Assembly: GCA_016718135.1 (NCBI GenBank)
Contig: JADKEF010000003.1
Location: 496,001-560,000 of the forward strand
Direction: 5' to 3'
Length of the DNA: 64,000 nt
Source: Acidobacteriota bacterium
GTDB lineage: Bacteria; Acidobacteriota; Blastocatellia; Pyrinomonadales; Pyrinomonadaceae
Below are positions 1-8,802 of the stretch, in pieces (the first letter of the stretch is position 1; every line of letters starts with the position of its first letter). The position numbers were made by a program, and so were the translations under genes. Below the pieces are notes generated by a model. The model was given only the letters and a program-made list of their open reading frames with translations, ran no database searches and was not told the DNA's origin.

Positions 1-1577
1 TCGCGATATTGCGTGGTTTGAAAGAACGCTACGAGGTTCATCACGGTGTTCGCATCAAGGATGCTGCCATCGTGGCGGCAGCCACCCTTTCAAATAGATA
101 CATCACTGACCGGTTTTTACCGGACAAGGCGATCGACCTGATCGACGAGGCCGCATCGCGGATTCGCATCGAGATCGATTCCCTGCCGCAGGAGATCGAC
201 GTGCTCGAACGCGAGATACTCCAGCTCGAGATCGAGCGTCAGGCACTGAGCCGCGAAACAGATAAGAAATCCAAAGAACGTCTCGACGACATCGAGAAAC
301 GCATCGGCGATCTCAACGAGAAATCCTCCGCGATGAAGGCCAAGTGGCAGTCGGAAAAGGACGAGATCGAAAAGATGCGCACCGCCAAGGAGCAGCTTGA
401 GCAGGCTCGCCTCGAACTCGAACAGGCCCGCCAGGCCGGTGATCTGGCAAAAGCCGCCGAGATCCAATACGGCAAGATCCCCGATATCGAAAAACTGCTC
501 GAAACTGAACAGACTCGCCTCGCCGAGCTTCAAAAGGACGGCGTTTTTCTCAAGGAAGAGGTCGACGAGGAAGATGTCGCCGAGGTCGTTGCAAAATGGA
601 CAGGTGTCCCAGTCTCGAAAATGCTCGAGGGCGAGATGCAAAAGCTCGTCCAAATGGAGCAGAACTTAGGCAAACGCGTGATCGGCCAGACCGAGGCCTT
701 GGAAGCAGTTTCAAATGCGGTTCGCCGTGCCCGTGCAGGGTTGCAAGATCCTAATCGTCCGGTCGGTTCGTTCATTTTTCTCGGCCCGACCGGTGTCGGT
801 AAAACCGAGACGGCTCGTGCTCTCGCCGAATTTCTATTCGACGACGAACGCGCGATGATCCGGCTCGATATGTCGGAATACATGGAAAAACACGCCGTGG
901 CCCGCATGATCGGCGCACCTCCGGGATACGTCGGCTACGAAGAAGGCGGACAATTGACCGAGGCCGTAAGGCGTCGGCCGTACTCGGTCGTGCTGTTTGA
1001 CGAGATCGAAAAGGCACATCCTGATGTCTTTAATCTACTGTTGCAGATCCTCGACGATGGACGTCTGACCGATTCGAAAGGCCGCGTCGTCGATTTTAAG
1101 AACACTGTGCTGATCATGACATCGAACCTCGGCTCGCGTGAGATACAAACAGAGGCCGAGAATCCACTGGTCGATAGGGACGTACGCACGGAAGTTCTGC
1201 AGGTTTTACGCGACCACTTCAAGCCGGAGTTCCTGAACCGCATCGACGATATCGTCGTGTTCAAACAGCTCGGCCGTGACCAGATCGCGACGATCATCGA
1301 CGTTCAGCTAGAAAAGCTGCGAAAGAACCTCGAAGAACGCGGTATCACGCTGTCACTCGAAGATTCTGCCCGCGACCTTATCGTGCAGGAAGGCTACGAT
1401 CCCGTTTACGGAGCAAGGCCGCTGAAACGTGCGATCCAGTCGCTGATACAGAATCCGCTGGCGGTAAAACTGCTCAACGGCGAGATCGGTTCGGGCCAGA
1501 CGGTGCGAATATCAGCCGAAAACGGCGAAATGGTCTTCGCCCCGATCGAAGGCGGCAAGACTGCTGTGGGCAAGTAA
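1..1577 (+). CDS. clpB: ATP-dependent chaperone ClpB (Hsp100), 3' part
   Basis: The 5' end lies outside the window; the frame is open from the first bases. ClpB is a hexameric cytoplasmic disaggregase working with DnaK/DnaJ/GrpE. Visible here: the end of NBD1 (PDKAIDLIDEA), a long charged coiled-coil M domain (about nt 180-560, rich in E/K/R/Q heptads), then NBD2 with Walker A GPTGVGKT (nt 783-806), Walker B VVLFDEIEKAHPD, sensor 1 IMTSNLGS and the sensor 2 signature GARPLKR near the end. The full-size M domain separates ClpB from ClpA/ClpC. About 525 of the usual roughly 860 residues are present. grpE lies 180 nt downstream, the expected functional partner. Identification is very secure; only the missing N-terminus is unknown. 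Confidence 0.97.
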   Translation, partial: AILRGLKERYEVHHGVRIKDAAIVAAATLSNRYITDRFLPDKAIDLIDEAASRIRIEIDSLPQEIDVLEREILQLEIERQALSRETDKKSKERLDDIEKRIGDLNEKSSAMKAKWQSEKDEIEKMRTAKEQLEQARLELEQARQAGDLAKAAEIQYGKIPDIEKLLETEQTRLAELQKDGVFLKEEVDEEDVAEVVAKWTGVPVSKMLEGEMQKLVQMEQNLGKRVIGQTEALEAVSNAVRRARAGLQDPNRPVGSFIFLGPTGVGKTETARALAEFLFDDERAMIRLDMSEYMEKHAVARMIGAPPGYVGYEEGGQLTEAVRRRPYSVVLFDEIEKAHPDVFNLLLQILDDGRLTDSKGRVVDFKNTVLIMTSNLGSREIQTEAENPLVDRDVRTEVLQVLRDHFKPEFLNRIDDIVVFKQLGRDQIATIIDVQLEKLRKNLEERGITLSLEDSARDLIVQEGYDPVYGARPLKRAIQSLIQNPLAVKLLNGEIGSGQTVRISAENGEMVFAPIEGGKTAVGK

Positions 1578-1737
1578 AACCCGGTGCGGGAAATGCGTGG
1601 AACGCTGGAACGCGTTACGGAAACGCCGAAAATACGGCGTAGGGAATGTATGGAACGCCGGAACGCTTGGAACGGCGACTTGGGCAGGACGGCCGCGACT
1701 TTCCGATTCTGCCCAAGAGTCTTACTATTAATACAAG
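1578..1737. other. intergenic, degenerate GGAACGC repeats
   Basis: The gap between clpB and grpE holds imperfect tandem copies of a short unit resembling tGGAACGC (for example around 1599-1616 and 1651-1674), plus CGCCGAAAATACGGCG, an inverted repeat at about 1624-1639. No reading frame is convincing. An A/T-rich stretch just before grpE (1721-1735) may hold its promoter, but no clear -35/-10 pair could be assigned. Confidence 0.45.
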
Positions 1738-1755
1738 GTGTTTAGAAAACGAAAA

Positions 1756-2375
1756 ATGAGTAACGAAGAGAACGAGCAAGATCAGTTCAACGGCAAGATA
1801 CCGGTCAACGACAAAAGGCGTTTTAGCCCGGATGGCGAATACATCGCCGAAGAAGAACTGCCGAAAGAACCTGTCCGCCCAGCCGCCGAGATCGCCCTCG
1901 AAGCCCAGTTAAAGGCCGAAACAGAACGCCGCGAGGCCGCTGAATCAAAGCTCGTGGGCGTCCAGGCAAAATTTGAAGAGGCCAAATCAAACCTCGAACG
2001 CGAAACGAGCGAGATGCGCGAACGTCTCAAGAAAACGCTCGAAGCAAAGGCAAGTCAGGACCAATTCAATTTCCTGACCACGCTCTTGCCCGTTCTCGAC
2101 AACCTAAATCTGGCAGTCGCCGCAAGCGAAACGGATACAGATGCACGCACCTTCGAAACGGCGTCATCGGCACGGCTCGTTCATTCGAACAGGCATTGAT
2201 AAGCGTCGGCGTCGAACCGGTCGATTCAGTTGGAACGACTTTTGATCCCGAATTTCACGAGGCTGTGGACATGGCCCCTGCAGATGTCGATGGAAAGGTT
2301 CTCAAGGAGTACGCACGCGGCTACAGATTCGGCGAACGACTCCTTCGGCCGGCCCGCGTTCAGGTGGGGAGGCCG
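1756..2375 (+). CDS. grpE: nucleotide exchange factor GrpE, frameshifted and truncated by a G block
   Basis: GrpE releases ADP from DnaK. The first frame (ATG at 1756) gives an acidic N-terminus and a long helical region ending in FLTTLLPVLDNLNLAVAA, the typical GrpE dimer helix and hinge. That frame stops at 2199. The beta-domain continues in another frame: NGVIGTARSFEQALISVG, then VEPVDSVGTTFDPEFHEAV and GYRFGERLLRPARVQVG, all characteristic of GrpE. A one-base indel near 2150-2160 joins them. The conserved C-terminal end then runs straight into the low-quality G/C block, so the stop codon is not visible. Start at 1756 is preferred over an upstream GTG at 1738. The disruption is most likely a sequence error since both halves are well conserved. 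Confidence 0.9.
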
Positions 2376-3640
<1,265 letters not shown>

Positions 3641-3651
3641 GGCAAGGATTT

Positions 3652-5931
3652 ATGGCAGACATAGACGCATACAAGGATAAATTTAGCGAAAGCGGACAGC
3701 GCATTTTGGAGACCGCACTGGGCGAATCCAGAAAGCGCGATCAGAACTATGTCTCCATCGAGCATATTTTGCACGCGATAGCGTTTGAGGAGGAAGACCT
3801 TTTCTCCTCAACGATGCGTGACCTGTCGGTCGACCCGCGCAGCGTCAAATTGCTGATCGAAAAGCGCATGGACAATGGCCGTCAGCATTCGGGCAACGGA
3901 TTTCGCATCGCGCCTGAGACGACCGAGCTTTTCAAACGAGCGATGGACCGTGCTCGTTCGCAGGGTCGGCGTGTAATCGATAGCGGCGATATCTTTTACG
4001 TACTCTCGAACGACGAGCGTAGCGTTCTCAACGAAGTCCTCCAGAATCTAGGTGTCCCGAGCGATGAAGTTGCTCAAACGGCACGCACACGCATAAAAAA
4101 ACGCGAAAAGGAAGAGGAACGTTCGAGGCAAAAATACGAACTGCCGTCATTCCTCAAACATTTCGGGGTGTCAATGAACAAGCTCGCCCGGCAGGATAAA
4201 TTCCCACCGACGATCGGCCGTGAAAAAGAGATCCTGCAGATGCTAGAGATCCTCTCGCACCGTGAGCGTTCCAATTCGCCGATGCTCGTGGGCGAACCCG
4301 GCGTCGGCAAAACTGCCGTCGTCGAAGGCCTTGCACGCATGATCGAGCTCGAGCCGGAAAAGGTTCCCGCGAGATTGCGTGACGCACACATTGTTCAGCT
4401 TCAAATGGGCGGCCTGGTTGCCGGGACGATGCTCCGAGGTATGTTCGAGGAGCGTATCAAGGGCATCATCGACGAGGTCAAAGACAAGGATCACATAATT
4501 CTCTTCATCGACGAGGCCCACACCATCATCGGTGCCGGTGCCGCGATGGGCACGACGTCGGACGCCGCGAACATGTTCAAATCGTCGCTCGCTCGCGGCG
4601 AACTCCGCATCATCGGCGCGACGACGATGACCGAATACAAGGAATATATCGGTGAAGACGAAGCTCTTGCCAGGCGTTTTCGTCTGGTAAAGGTCGAGGA
4701 ACCGACCATCGACGAGACCAAACAAATTTTGATGGGCCTCAGGCCGCGATTGGAGAAGAATTATTCGGTAACGATCTCGGACGAGGCGATCAACATGGCC
4801 CTCGAGATGTCGCCGAAGTATATTCGAAATCTGCACCTGCCCGACAAAGCGATCGGCTGGCTCGACACGGCTTCGGTCAAGGTCGAGATCAATGAGCCGA
4901 GCGAGATGATCGTCCGTCCCGAGCACATCATCGATGTCATCTCGCAGGAATCACGTATTCCAAAGGACATGATCTATCGCGACACATCAGATCGTTTCTC
5001 GCAGATGGAGATTGATCTCGCGGGGCGTGTGATCGGGCAGAAAGATGCGGTGCGCTCGGTTGCTGAAAGATTGCGGCTGAATAAGGGTCCTTTAAAAGAC
5101 AATCACTACGCGCCCGATGGCGTACTGCTCTTCCTCGGCCCGACCGGCGTTGGAAAGACGGAGCTTGCCAAGGCTGTCGCGGAATTTATGTTCGGCGATG
5201 AGTCAAAAATGGTTCGTATCGACATGTCCGAGTACGGCGATGGAACAGTTGGTATCGAGAAGCTCATCGGCATGCCACGCGGCATCGTCGGCAGCGAACG
5301 CGGCGGTATCTTGACCGAGCAGCTTCGCGATAACCCATACACTGTCTTGCTTTTAGACGAAGTCGAAAAGGCGTCGCCGTATCTGATGAACATCTTCCTC
5401 CAGGCCTTTGACGAAGGTTGGATCACGGATGGACGCGGCAAGAAGGTTTATCTGTCGGACGCGATCGTCATCATGACGTCGAATCTCGGCTCGGAAAATT
5501 TCAAACGTTACGAAAAGCCGCTCGGCTTTGGCCAGAAGACGCTCGGCGAGATGAAGAATATTCGCCAGGACGTAATGAAGGCGGCGGAGACGCGGTTTAC
5601 GCCGGAATTTCGCAATCGCATCGACGAGATCGTCATCTTTTCGCCGCTCGTAATGGACGAGGTCCGCGAGATCGCCAAGCTCTACCTCGCCAAGATCCAG
5701 CGCAACATGGAACGCCAGGGCAAGGTCGTCGAGGTCACCGACGCGGCTCTCGATCTGCTTACGGAAAAGGGTTTTAGCCCTGCATACGGTGCTCGATTCC
5801 TAAAACGGCACATCGACCAGAAGGTAAAATTGCCCATCACCAACGAATGGAAAGCCGCGATCAAATTCGTCGTTGACGCCGTCGATGGCGAGATCACGGT
5901 CAAACCGGGCGAGGTCTTCAGTCTCAACTAA
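3652..5931 (+). CDS. clpA: Clp protease ATP-binding subunit, ClpA-type (no M domain)
   Basis: Hsp100 unfoldase of 759 residues, the usual ClpA size. Order: N-terminal Clp_N double repeat (residues 1-150), NBD1 with Walker A GEPGVGKT (about residue 214) and Walker B ILFIDEAH, direct passage to NBD2 with no coiled-coil M domain, NBD2 Walker A GPTGVGKT (about 496), sensor 1 IMTSNLGS, and C-terminal YGARFLKR. A tripeptide LGF (about residue 624) lies where ClpA/ClpC/ClpX carry the IGF/IGL/VGF ClpP-docking loop, so partnership with ClpP is likely. ATG at 3652 has AAGGA just upstream and begins right after the G block. The frame stays open upstream through the G block, but that extension is spurious. 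A terminator follows directly. ClpA versus a short ClpC is the remaining ambiguity. Confidence 0.93.
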   Translation: MADIDAYKDKFSESGQRILETALGESRKRDQNYVSIEHILHAIAFEEEDLFSSTMRDLSVDPRSVKLLIEKRMDNGRQHSGNGFRIAPETTELFKRAMDRARSQGRRVIDSGDIFYVLSNDERSVLNEVLQNLGVPSDEVAQTARTRIKKREKEEERSRQKYELPSFLKHFGVSMNKLARQDKFPPTIGREKEILQMLEILSHRERSNSPMLVGEPGVGKTAVVEGLARMIELEPEKVPARLRDAHIVQLQMGGLVAGTMLRGMFEERIKGIIDEVKDKDHIILFIDEAHTIIGAGAAMGTTSDAANMFKSSLARGELRIIGATTMTEYKEYIGEDEALARRFRLVKVEEPTIDETKQILMGLRPRLEKNYSVTISDEAINMALEMSPKYIRNLHLPDKAIGWLDTASVKVEINEPSEMIVRPEHIIDVISQESRIPKDMIYRDTSDRFSQMEIDLAGRVIGQKDAVRSVAERLRLNKGPLKDNHYAPDGVLLFLGPTGVGKTELAKAVAEFMFGDESKMVRIDMSEYGDGTVGIEKLIGMPRGIVGSERGGILTEQLRDNPYTVLLLDEVEKASPYLMNIFLQAFDEGWITDGRGKKVYLSDAIVIMTSNLGSENFKRYEKPLGFGQKTLGEMKNIRQDVMKAAETRFTPEFRNRIDEIVIFSPLVMDEVREIAKLYLAKIQRNMERQGKVVEVTDAALDLLTEKGFSPAYGARFLKRHIDQKVKLPITNEWKAAIKFVVDAVDGEITVKPGEVFSLN

Positions 5932-5954
5932 ACCCGGCAGTTATTTTCAGCATC

Positions 5955-5990
5955 AAAGGCTTCGGTGGTAATATCACAGAAGCCTTTTTT
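5955..5990 (+). terminator. Rho-independent terminator after clpA
   Basis: AAAGGCTTC and GAAGCCTTT form a 9-bp stem closed by a 15-nt loop and followed by a T run (5985-5990). It lies 24 nt past the clpA stop and just before the toxin-antitoxin pair. Confidence 0.85.
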
Positions 5991-6007
5991 GTGTGAGGTT
6001 TTGCACT

Positions 6008-6271
6008 ATGTTGGAAACGTACAAAGCAACAATTCACGGTCACACGATCGAATGGGATGGCAACGGGCCTGATGAGCTAAAAGATGGCCAGGAGCTCAAG
6101 GTCAAGGTTATCGTTGAGTCGGGAGAAAAGACGTTGCCCAAATCCGATGGGAAGAAGATGGCCGAAGCCTTGGCCAAGATCGCCGCTCGTGGAGGCGTCA
6201 AATCTATTCCGGATCCGGTGGCTTGGCAGCGGGAGATCCGAAAAGACCGTCCGCTTCCGGGTCGAGATTGA
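6008..6271 (+). CDS. putative antitoxin paired with PIN toxin
   Basis: Small protein of 87 residues with an N-terminal beta segment (YKATIHGHTIEWDG) followed by a lysine-rich region and a basic C-terminus (KDRPLPGRD). No DNA-binding family could be assigned with certainty. Its role is inferred from position: the stop TGA overlaps the ATG of the PIN-domain gene by one base, the usual translational coupling of type II antitoxin-toxin pairs. A GTG/ATG-like in-frame start 15 nt upstream is possible, but ATG at 6008 is chosen. It lies directly after the clpA terminator, so it has its own promoter. Confidence 0.75.
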   Translation: MLETYKATIHGHTIEWDGNGPDELKDGQELKVKVIVESGEKTLPKSDGKKMAEALAKIAARGGVKSIPDPVAWQREIRKDRPLPGRD

Positions 6272-6642
6272 TGATTCTCGATAGCAACATAATTATCTAT
6301 TCTGCTCTGCCCGAGAGCGAGCGTCTGAGAGAGTTCATCAGTGAGCACTCTCCAAATGTTTCGGCCATACGCCGTCTGGAGGTGCTCGGTTATCCCGATA
6401 TCGAGGACGAAGATAAGGACTATTTTGCCGGCTTCTTTACTGTCGCGACTGTCATCCCTATTGAAACAGAGATCATTGATGGAGCAATTGCTCTGAGAGA
6501 TAAACGCAAAATGAGTCTCGGAGACGCACTTATTGCTGCTACCGCACTTGAACATCGCCTAACACTCGTTACTCGAAATACCAAAGATTTCAAATGGATA
6601 GATTCTCTTACACTGATAAACCCTTTTGCCGAAGACGAATGA
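6271..6642 (+). CDS. vapC: VapC-like PIN-domain ribonuclease toxin
   Basis: PIN-domain protein of 123 residues, probably a Mg-dependent endoribonuclease of the VapC family acting on RNA when not bound by its antitoxin. Visible acidic motifs: LDSN with Asp4 at the N-terminus, SLGDALIAATA containing the third conserved Asp, and VTRNTKDF with the C-terminal Asp. Its ATG overlaps the antitoxin stop by one base; its own stop overlaps the start of the next, unrelated secreted protein by four bases (ATGA). Confidence 0.9.
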   Translation: MILDSNIIIYSALPESERLREFISEHSPNVSAIRRLEVLGYPDIEDEDKDYFAGFFTVATVIPIETEIIDGAIALRDKRKMSLGDALIAATALEHRLTLVTRNTKDFKWIDSLTLINPFAEDE

Positions 6643-7430
6643 GAACACTTAGCCTTCTATTTTTTGTAACGTTTTTCAGCGTCTTATCGGTTACGGCCCA
6701 GAACGTCGCGACGCCGGGTGACCCGGACAAGGCGAAAGCCATCGTCGCAAAGGCCGTTCAGCTTCTCGGTGGCGAACGTTATCTCCAGATCCGCACGCAG
6801 GTCGGCAAGGGCAAGTTTAGCGTGCTTCGCGAAGGTGGCGTGGTTTCGTTCCAGTCGTTTCTGGACATCATCGTCTTTCCCGACAAGGAGCGAACTGAGT
6901 TCAAAGAGAGCGGTTCGCGCACCATTCAGGTCAATAACGGCAACACGGGCTGGATCTACGACGGTGCTCAGGAACGCCTAAAAGACATGACCGAGGCGCA
7001 GGTCGCCGATTTCAAACGCGGCATTCGCACAAGCCTCGACAACCTGCTTCGCGGCTATTGGAAAGGCGACGGTGAACTGAGCTACATCGGCCGACGCCCG
7101 TCAACACTCGGCAAACGCAACGACGTCATCAAGCTGACCTACAAAGACGGCTTCTTCATCGAGTTCGAATTCGCCGACGACGGCACGCCCCAAAAATCGA
7201 TCTACACCCGCACCAACCCCGAAGGCGAAGAGGTAAAGGAAGAAGACCGCTACGCCCAATTCATCGAGATCAACGGCATTCGGAGCCCCTTCGTAATCGA
7301 CCGCTTCACCGGCGGCAAACAATCCTCGCGCATCAATTTCGAGACAATAGAATTCAATAAATCGATCCCCGACTCGATCTTCGCAAAACCCGCCAACGCC
7401 AAGGACGCGAAGAAGGAAGCGAAGTACTAG
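6639..7430 (+). CDS. secreted protein, LolA-like fold suspected
   Basis: 263 residues with a clear Sec signal peptide (MRTLSLLFFVTFFSVLSVTAQ). The mature part is beta-rich with alternating charged/hydrophobic strands (for example NNGNTGWIYDGAQE, YKDGFFIEFEF, INGIRSPFVIDRF), reminiscent of outer-membrane lipoprotein-sorting or YceI-like periplasmic proteins common in Acidobacteriota. The C-terminus is lysine-rich. Start chosen at 6639 because the signal peptide begins there; an upstream in-frame ATG at 6594 lies inside vapC. The overlap with vapC may be read-through rather than a functional link. Specific function unknown. Confidence 0.75.
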   Translation: MRTLSLLFFVTFFSVLSVTAQNVATPGDPDKAKAIVAKAVQLLGGERYLQIRTQVGKGKFSVLREGGVVSFQSFLDIIVFPDKERTEFKESGSRTIQVNNGNTGWIYDGAQERLKDMTEAQVADFKRGIRTSLDNLLRGYWKGDGELSYIGRRPSTLGKRNDVIKLTYKDGFFIEFEFADDGTPQKSIYTRTNPEGEEVKEEDRYAQFIEINGIRSPFVIDRFTGGKQSSRINFETIEFNKSIPDSIFAKPANAKDAKKEAKY

Positions 7431-7479
7431 TCAATTAGGTCGAGTTTTCTGATGAATTGCCGTCGGGTTCCCGCCGACC

Positions 7480-7672
7480 GCGTTGCGGTCATGTGATTGT
7501 AGCCGTGGGTGAGAACCCACGGAAAAGGCAACACAAAACGTTCGTTGTCGCGTCAGCGACGATTGAAGGATCCGCAGCTCCGTTTCAACCGTCGCGACGC
7601 GACGGGGATATCATTCGCCGATCCAACCGTGGGTTATTACCCACGGCTACCCTCAACCGTCGCTCCGCGACG
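7480..7672. repeat. palindrome-rich dispersed repeat, copy 1
   Basis: String of short palindromes of two kinds: CCGTGGGT-nnnn-ACCCACGG type (7503-7522 and 7627-7646) and GTCGC-nnnn-GCGAC / CGTCGC-nnn-GCGACG type (about 7547-7561, 7590-7604, 7658-7672). The same string, in the same order, recurs at 8593-8782, and a shorter rearranged version is at 42268-42355. Noncoding, REP-like. Confidence 0.8.
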
Positions 7673-7725
7673 AGATCAGCCGCAACCCGCACCGCGGCAC
7701 ATAGCCCCGTCGTTCACGGCGGGGT

Positions 7726-8361
7726 TCAGGTCGTCGTCTTTAGTTCGAGCTGCCAGTTTTGGGGTTGAAACAGTACGAGGTCACCATCCGGGTTTCGCTT
7801 TAAAAAGCGGACCTGTAGGAGTTCGAATACGTAGTTGGGGTCTGGGCCGGCGTCGAGCACGACGGTCGGGGCGAATTCGGGCGGGCCCTCGAGTATTCTT
7901 GGGGTCCAGTCGAGATCGAGTCCAAGCTCGGCTATTAGAAACCGGATAGCGTTTGCGGCCGTTGTGAGGAATTCGGAACTTCCCATAGTGGGGTGGACGA
8001 TCATGATGCGGTTGTTGATAAAGCGGTAGCCGCCGTCATCGTCTGCCTCAAAATGGGCTGACACGGCCAGCGTCGTGCGTTTGGCGGCCGAAGACAGCAG
8101 ACGATTCTTGCTCGCGTCCGCTGCGGCTGACAAAAGGGCCCAGCCATCTGAGCGCGCCGCCATATCGCGCGAATTCAGCCCGAATTGGCCCGCCAGGCCG
8201 CAGATCGACACCGCCAAACGCCCCGCGTCGGCGGCCTCGTCAGACTTTGAGGCCTCCAATGCCTTCTGCTCCGCAAGAGCGTCGGTTAACCGCTCCCACG
8301 GCTCGATCGCCCCCTCCGTGATAACGTTGATCGCCTTGTCAGTCTCCATACGCAATGACAT
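7726..8361 (-). CDS. hypothetical cytoplasmic protein
   Basis: 211 residues, no signal peptide or membrane segment. An alanine-rich helical N-terminal half (WERLTDALAEQKALEASKSD) is followed by a beta-rich half (GGYRFINNRIMIVHPTMGSS, DPNYVFELLQVRFLKRNPDG). No family recognised. An alternative start (ATG at 8349) would shorten it by four residues. It sits alone between two copies of the palindromic repeat, with no operon partner, which fits an accessory location. Confidence 0.6.
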   Translation of the reverse strand: MSLRMETDKAINVITEGAIEPWERLTDALAEQKALEASKSDEAADAGRLAVSICGLAGQFGLNSRDMAARSDGWALLSAAADASKNRLLSSAAKRTTLAVSAHFEADDDGGYRFINNRIMIVHPTMGSSEFLTTAANAIRFLIAELGLDLDWTPRILEGPPEFAPTVVLDAGPDPNYVFELLQVRFLKRNPDGDLVLFQPQNWQLELKTTT

Positions 8362-8395
8362 TGTACCCTAAGGCAGGCTACGCCTCCGATTTCGA

Positions 8396-8486
8396 TCTTG
8401 TTCGTGCTCGATTCGTGTTCATTCGTGGCTAAACTTCCTAAGAGTTTTAACCACGAATCGACACGAAAAAGAACACGAATAAGAAT
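8396..8486. repeat. dispersed inverted repeat (TTCGTGTTCATTCGTGG type)
   Basis: TTCGTGTTCATTCGTGG-TAAAC (8412-8434) is mirrored by GTTTTAACCACGAATCGACACGAA (8444-8467) around a 9-10-nt loop, giving a long imperfect hairpin; further related half-sites flank it. A half copy is found at about 37790-37830 (TTCGTGTCCATTCGTGG). Noncoding. Confidence 0.7.
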
Positions 8487-8592
8487 AGGCGGGGATCACG
8501 TCGAGCGAAATTTCCTCAGCCCGTTTCGGTTGAGGCGTTCCCGAAACACTGGCACGTAGTCGGCTGCCAGAACCGGCCGACCAACTGGCTTT

Positions 8593-8782
8593 AGCGGTCG
8601 TATGATTGCAGCCGTGGGTGACAACCCACGGAGAAAGAGGCAATGTGCGATCGTTGTCGCATCAGCGACAATTGAAAGATCCGCAGCACCGTTCAATCGT
8701 CGCTACGCGACGGGGATATTTTTTCCGACGTACCGTAGGTTCTCACCCACGGCTACAATCAACCGTCGCTCTGCGACGAAGA
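8593..8782. repeat. palindrome-rich dispersed repeat, copy 2
   Basis: Same order of palindromes as 7480-7672: GCCGTGGGTGACAACCCACGG, GTCGCATCAGCGAC, CGTCGCTACGCGACG, a decayed CCGTAGGTTCTCACCCACGG and CGTCGCTCTGCGACG. The spacers also match copy 1 closely (ATTGAA-GATCCGCAGC), so it is a unit of about 190 bp rather than isolated hairpins. Confidence 0.8.
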
Positions 8783-8802
8783 GGTATGCCTTCCCCGCGT
8801 GC

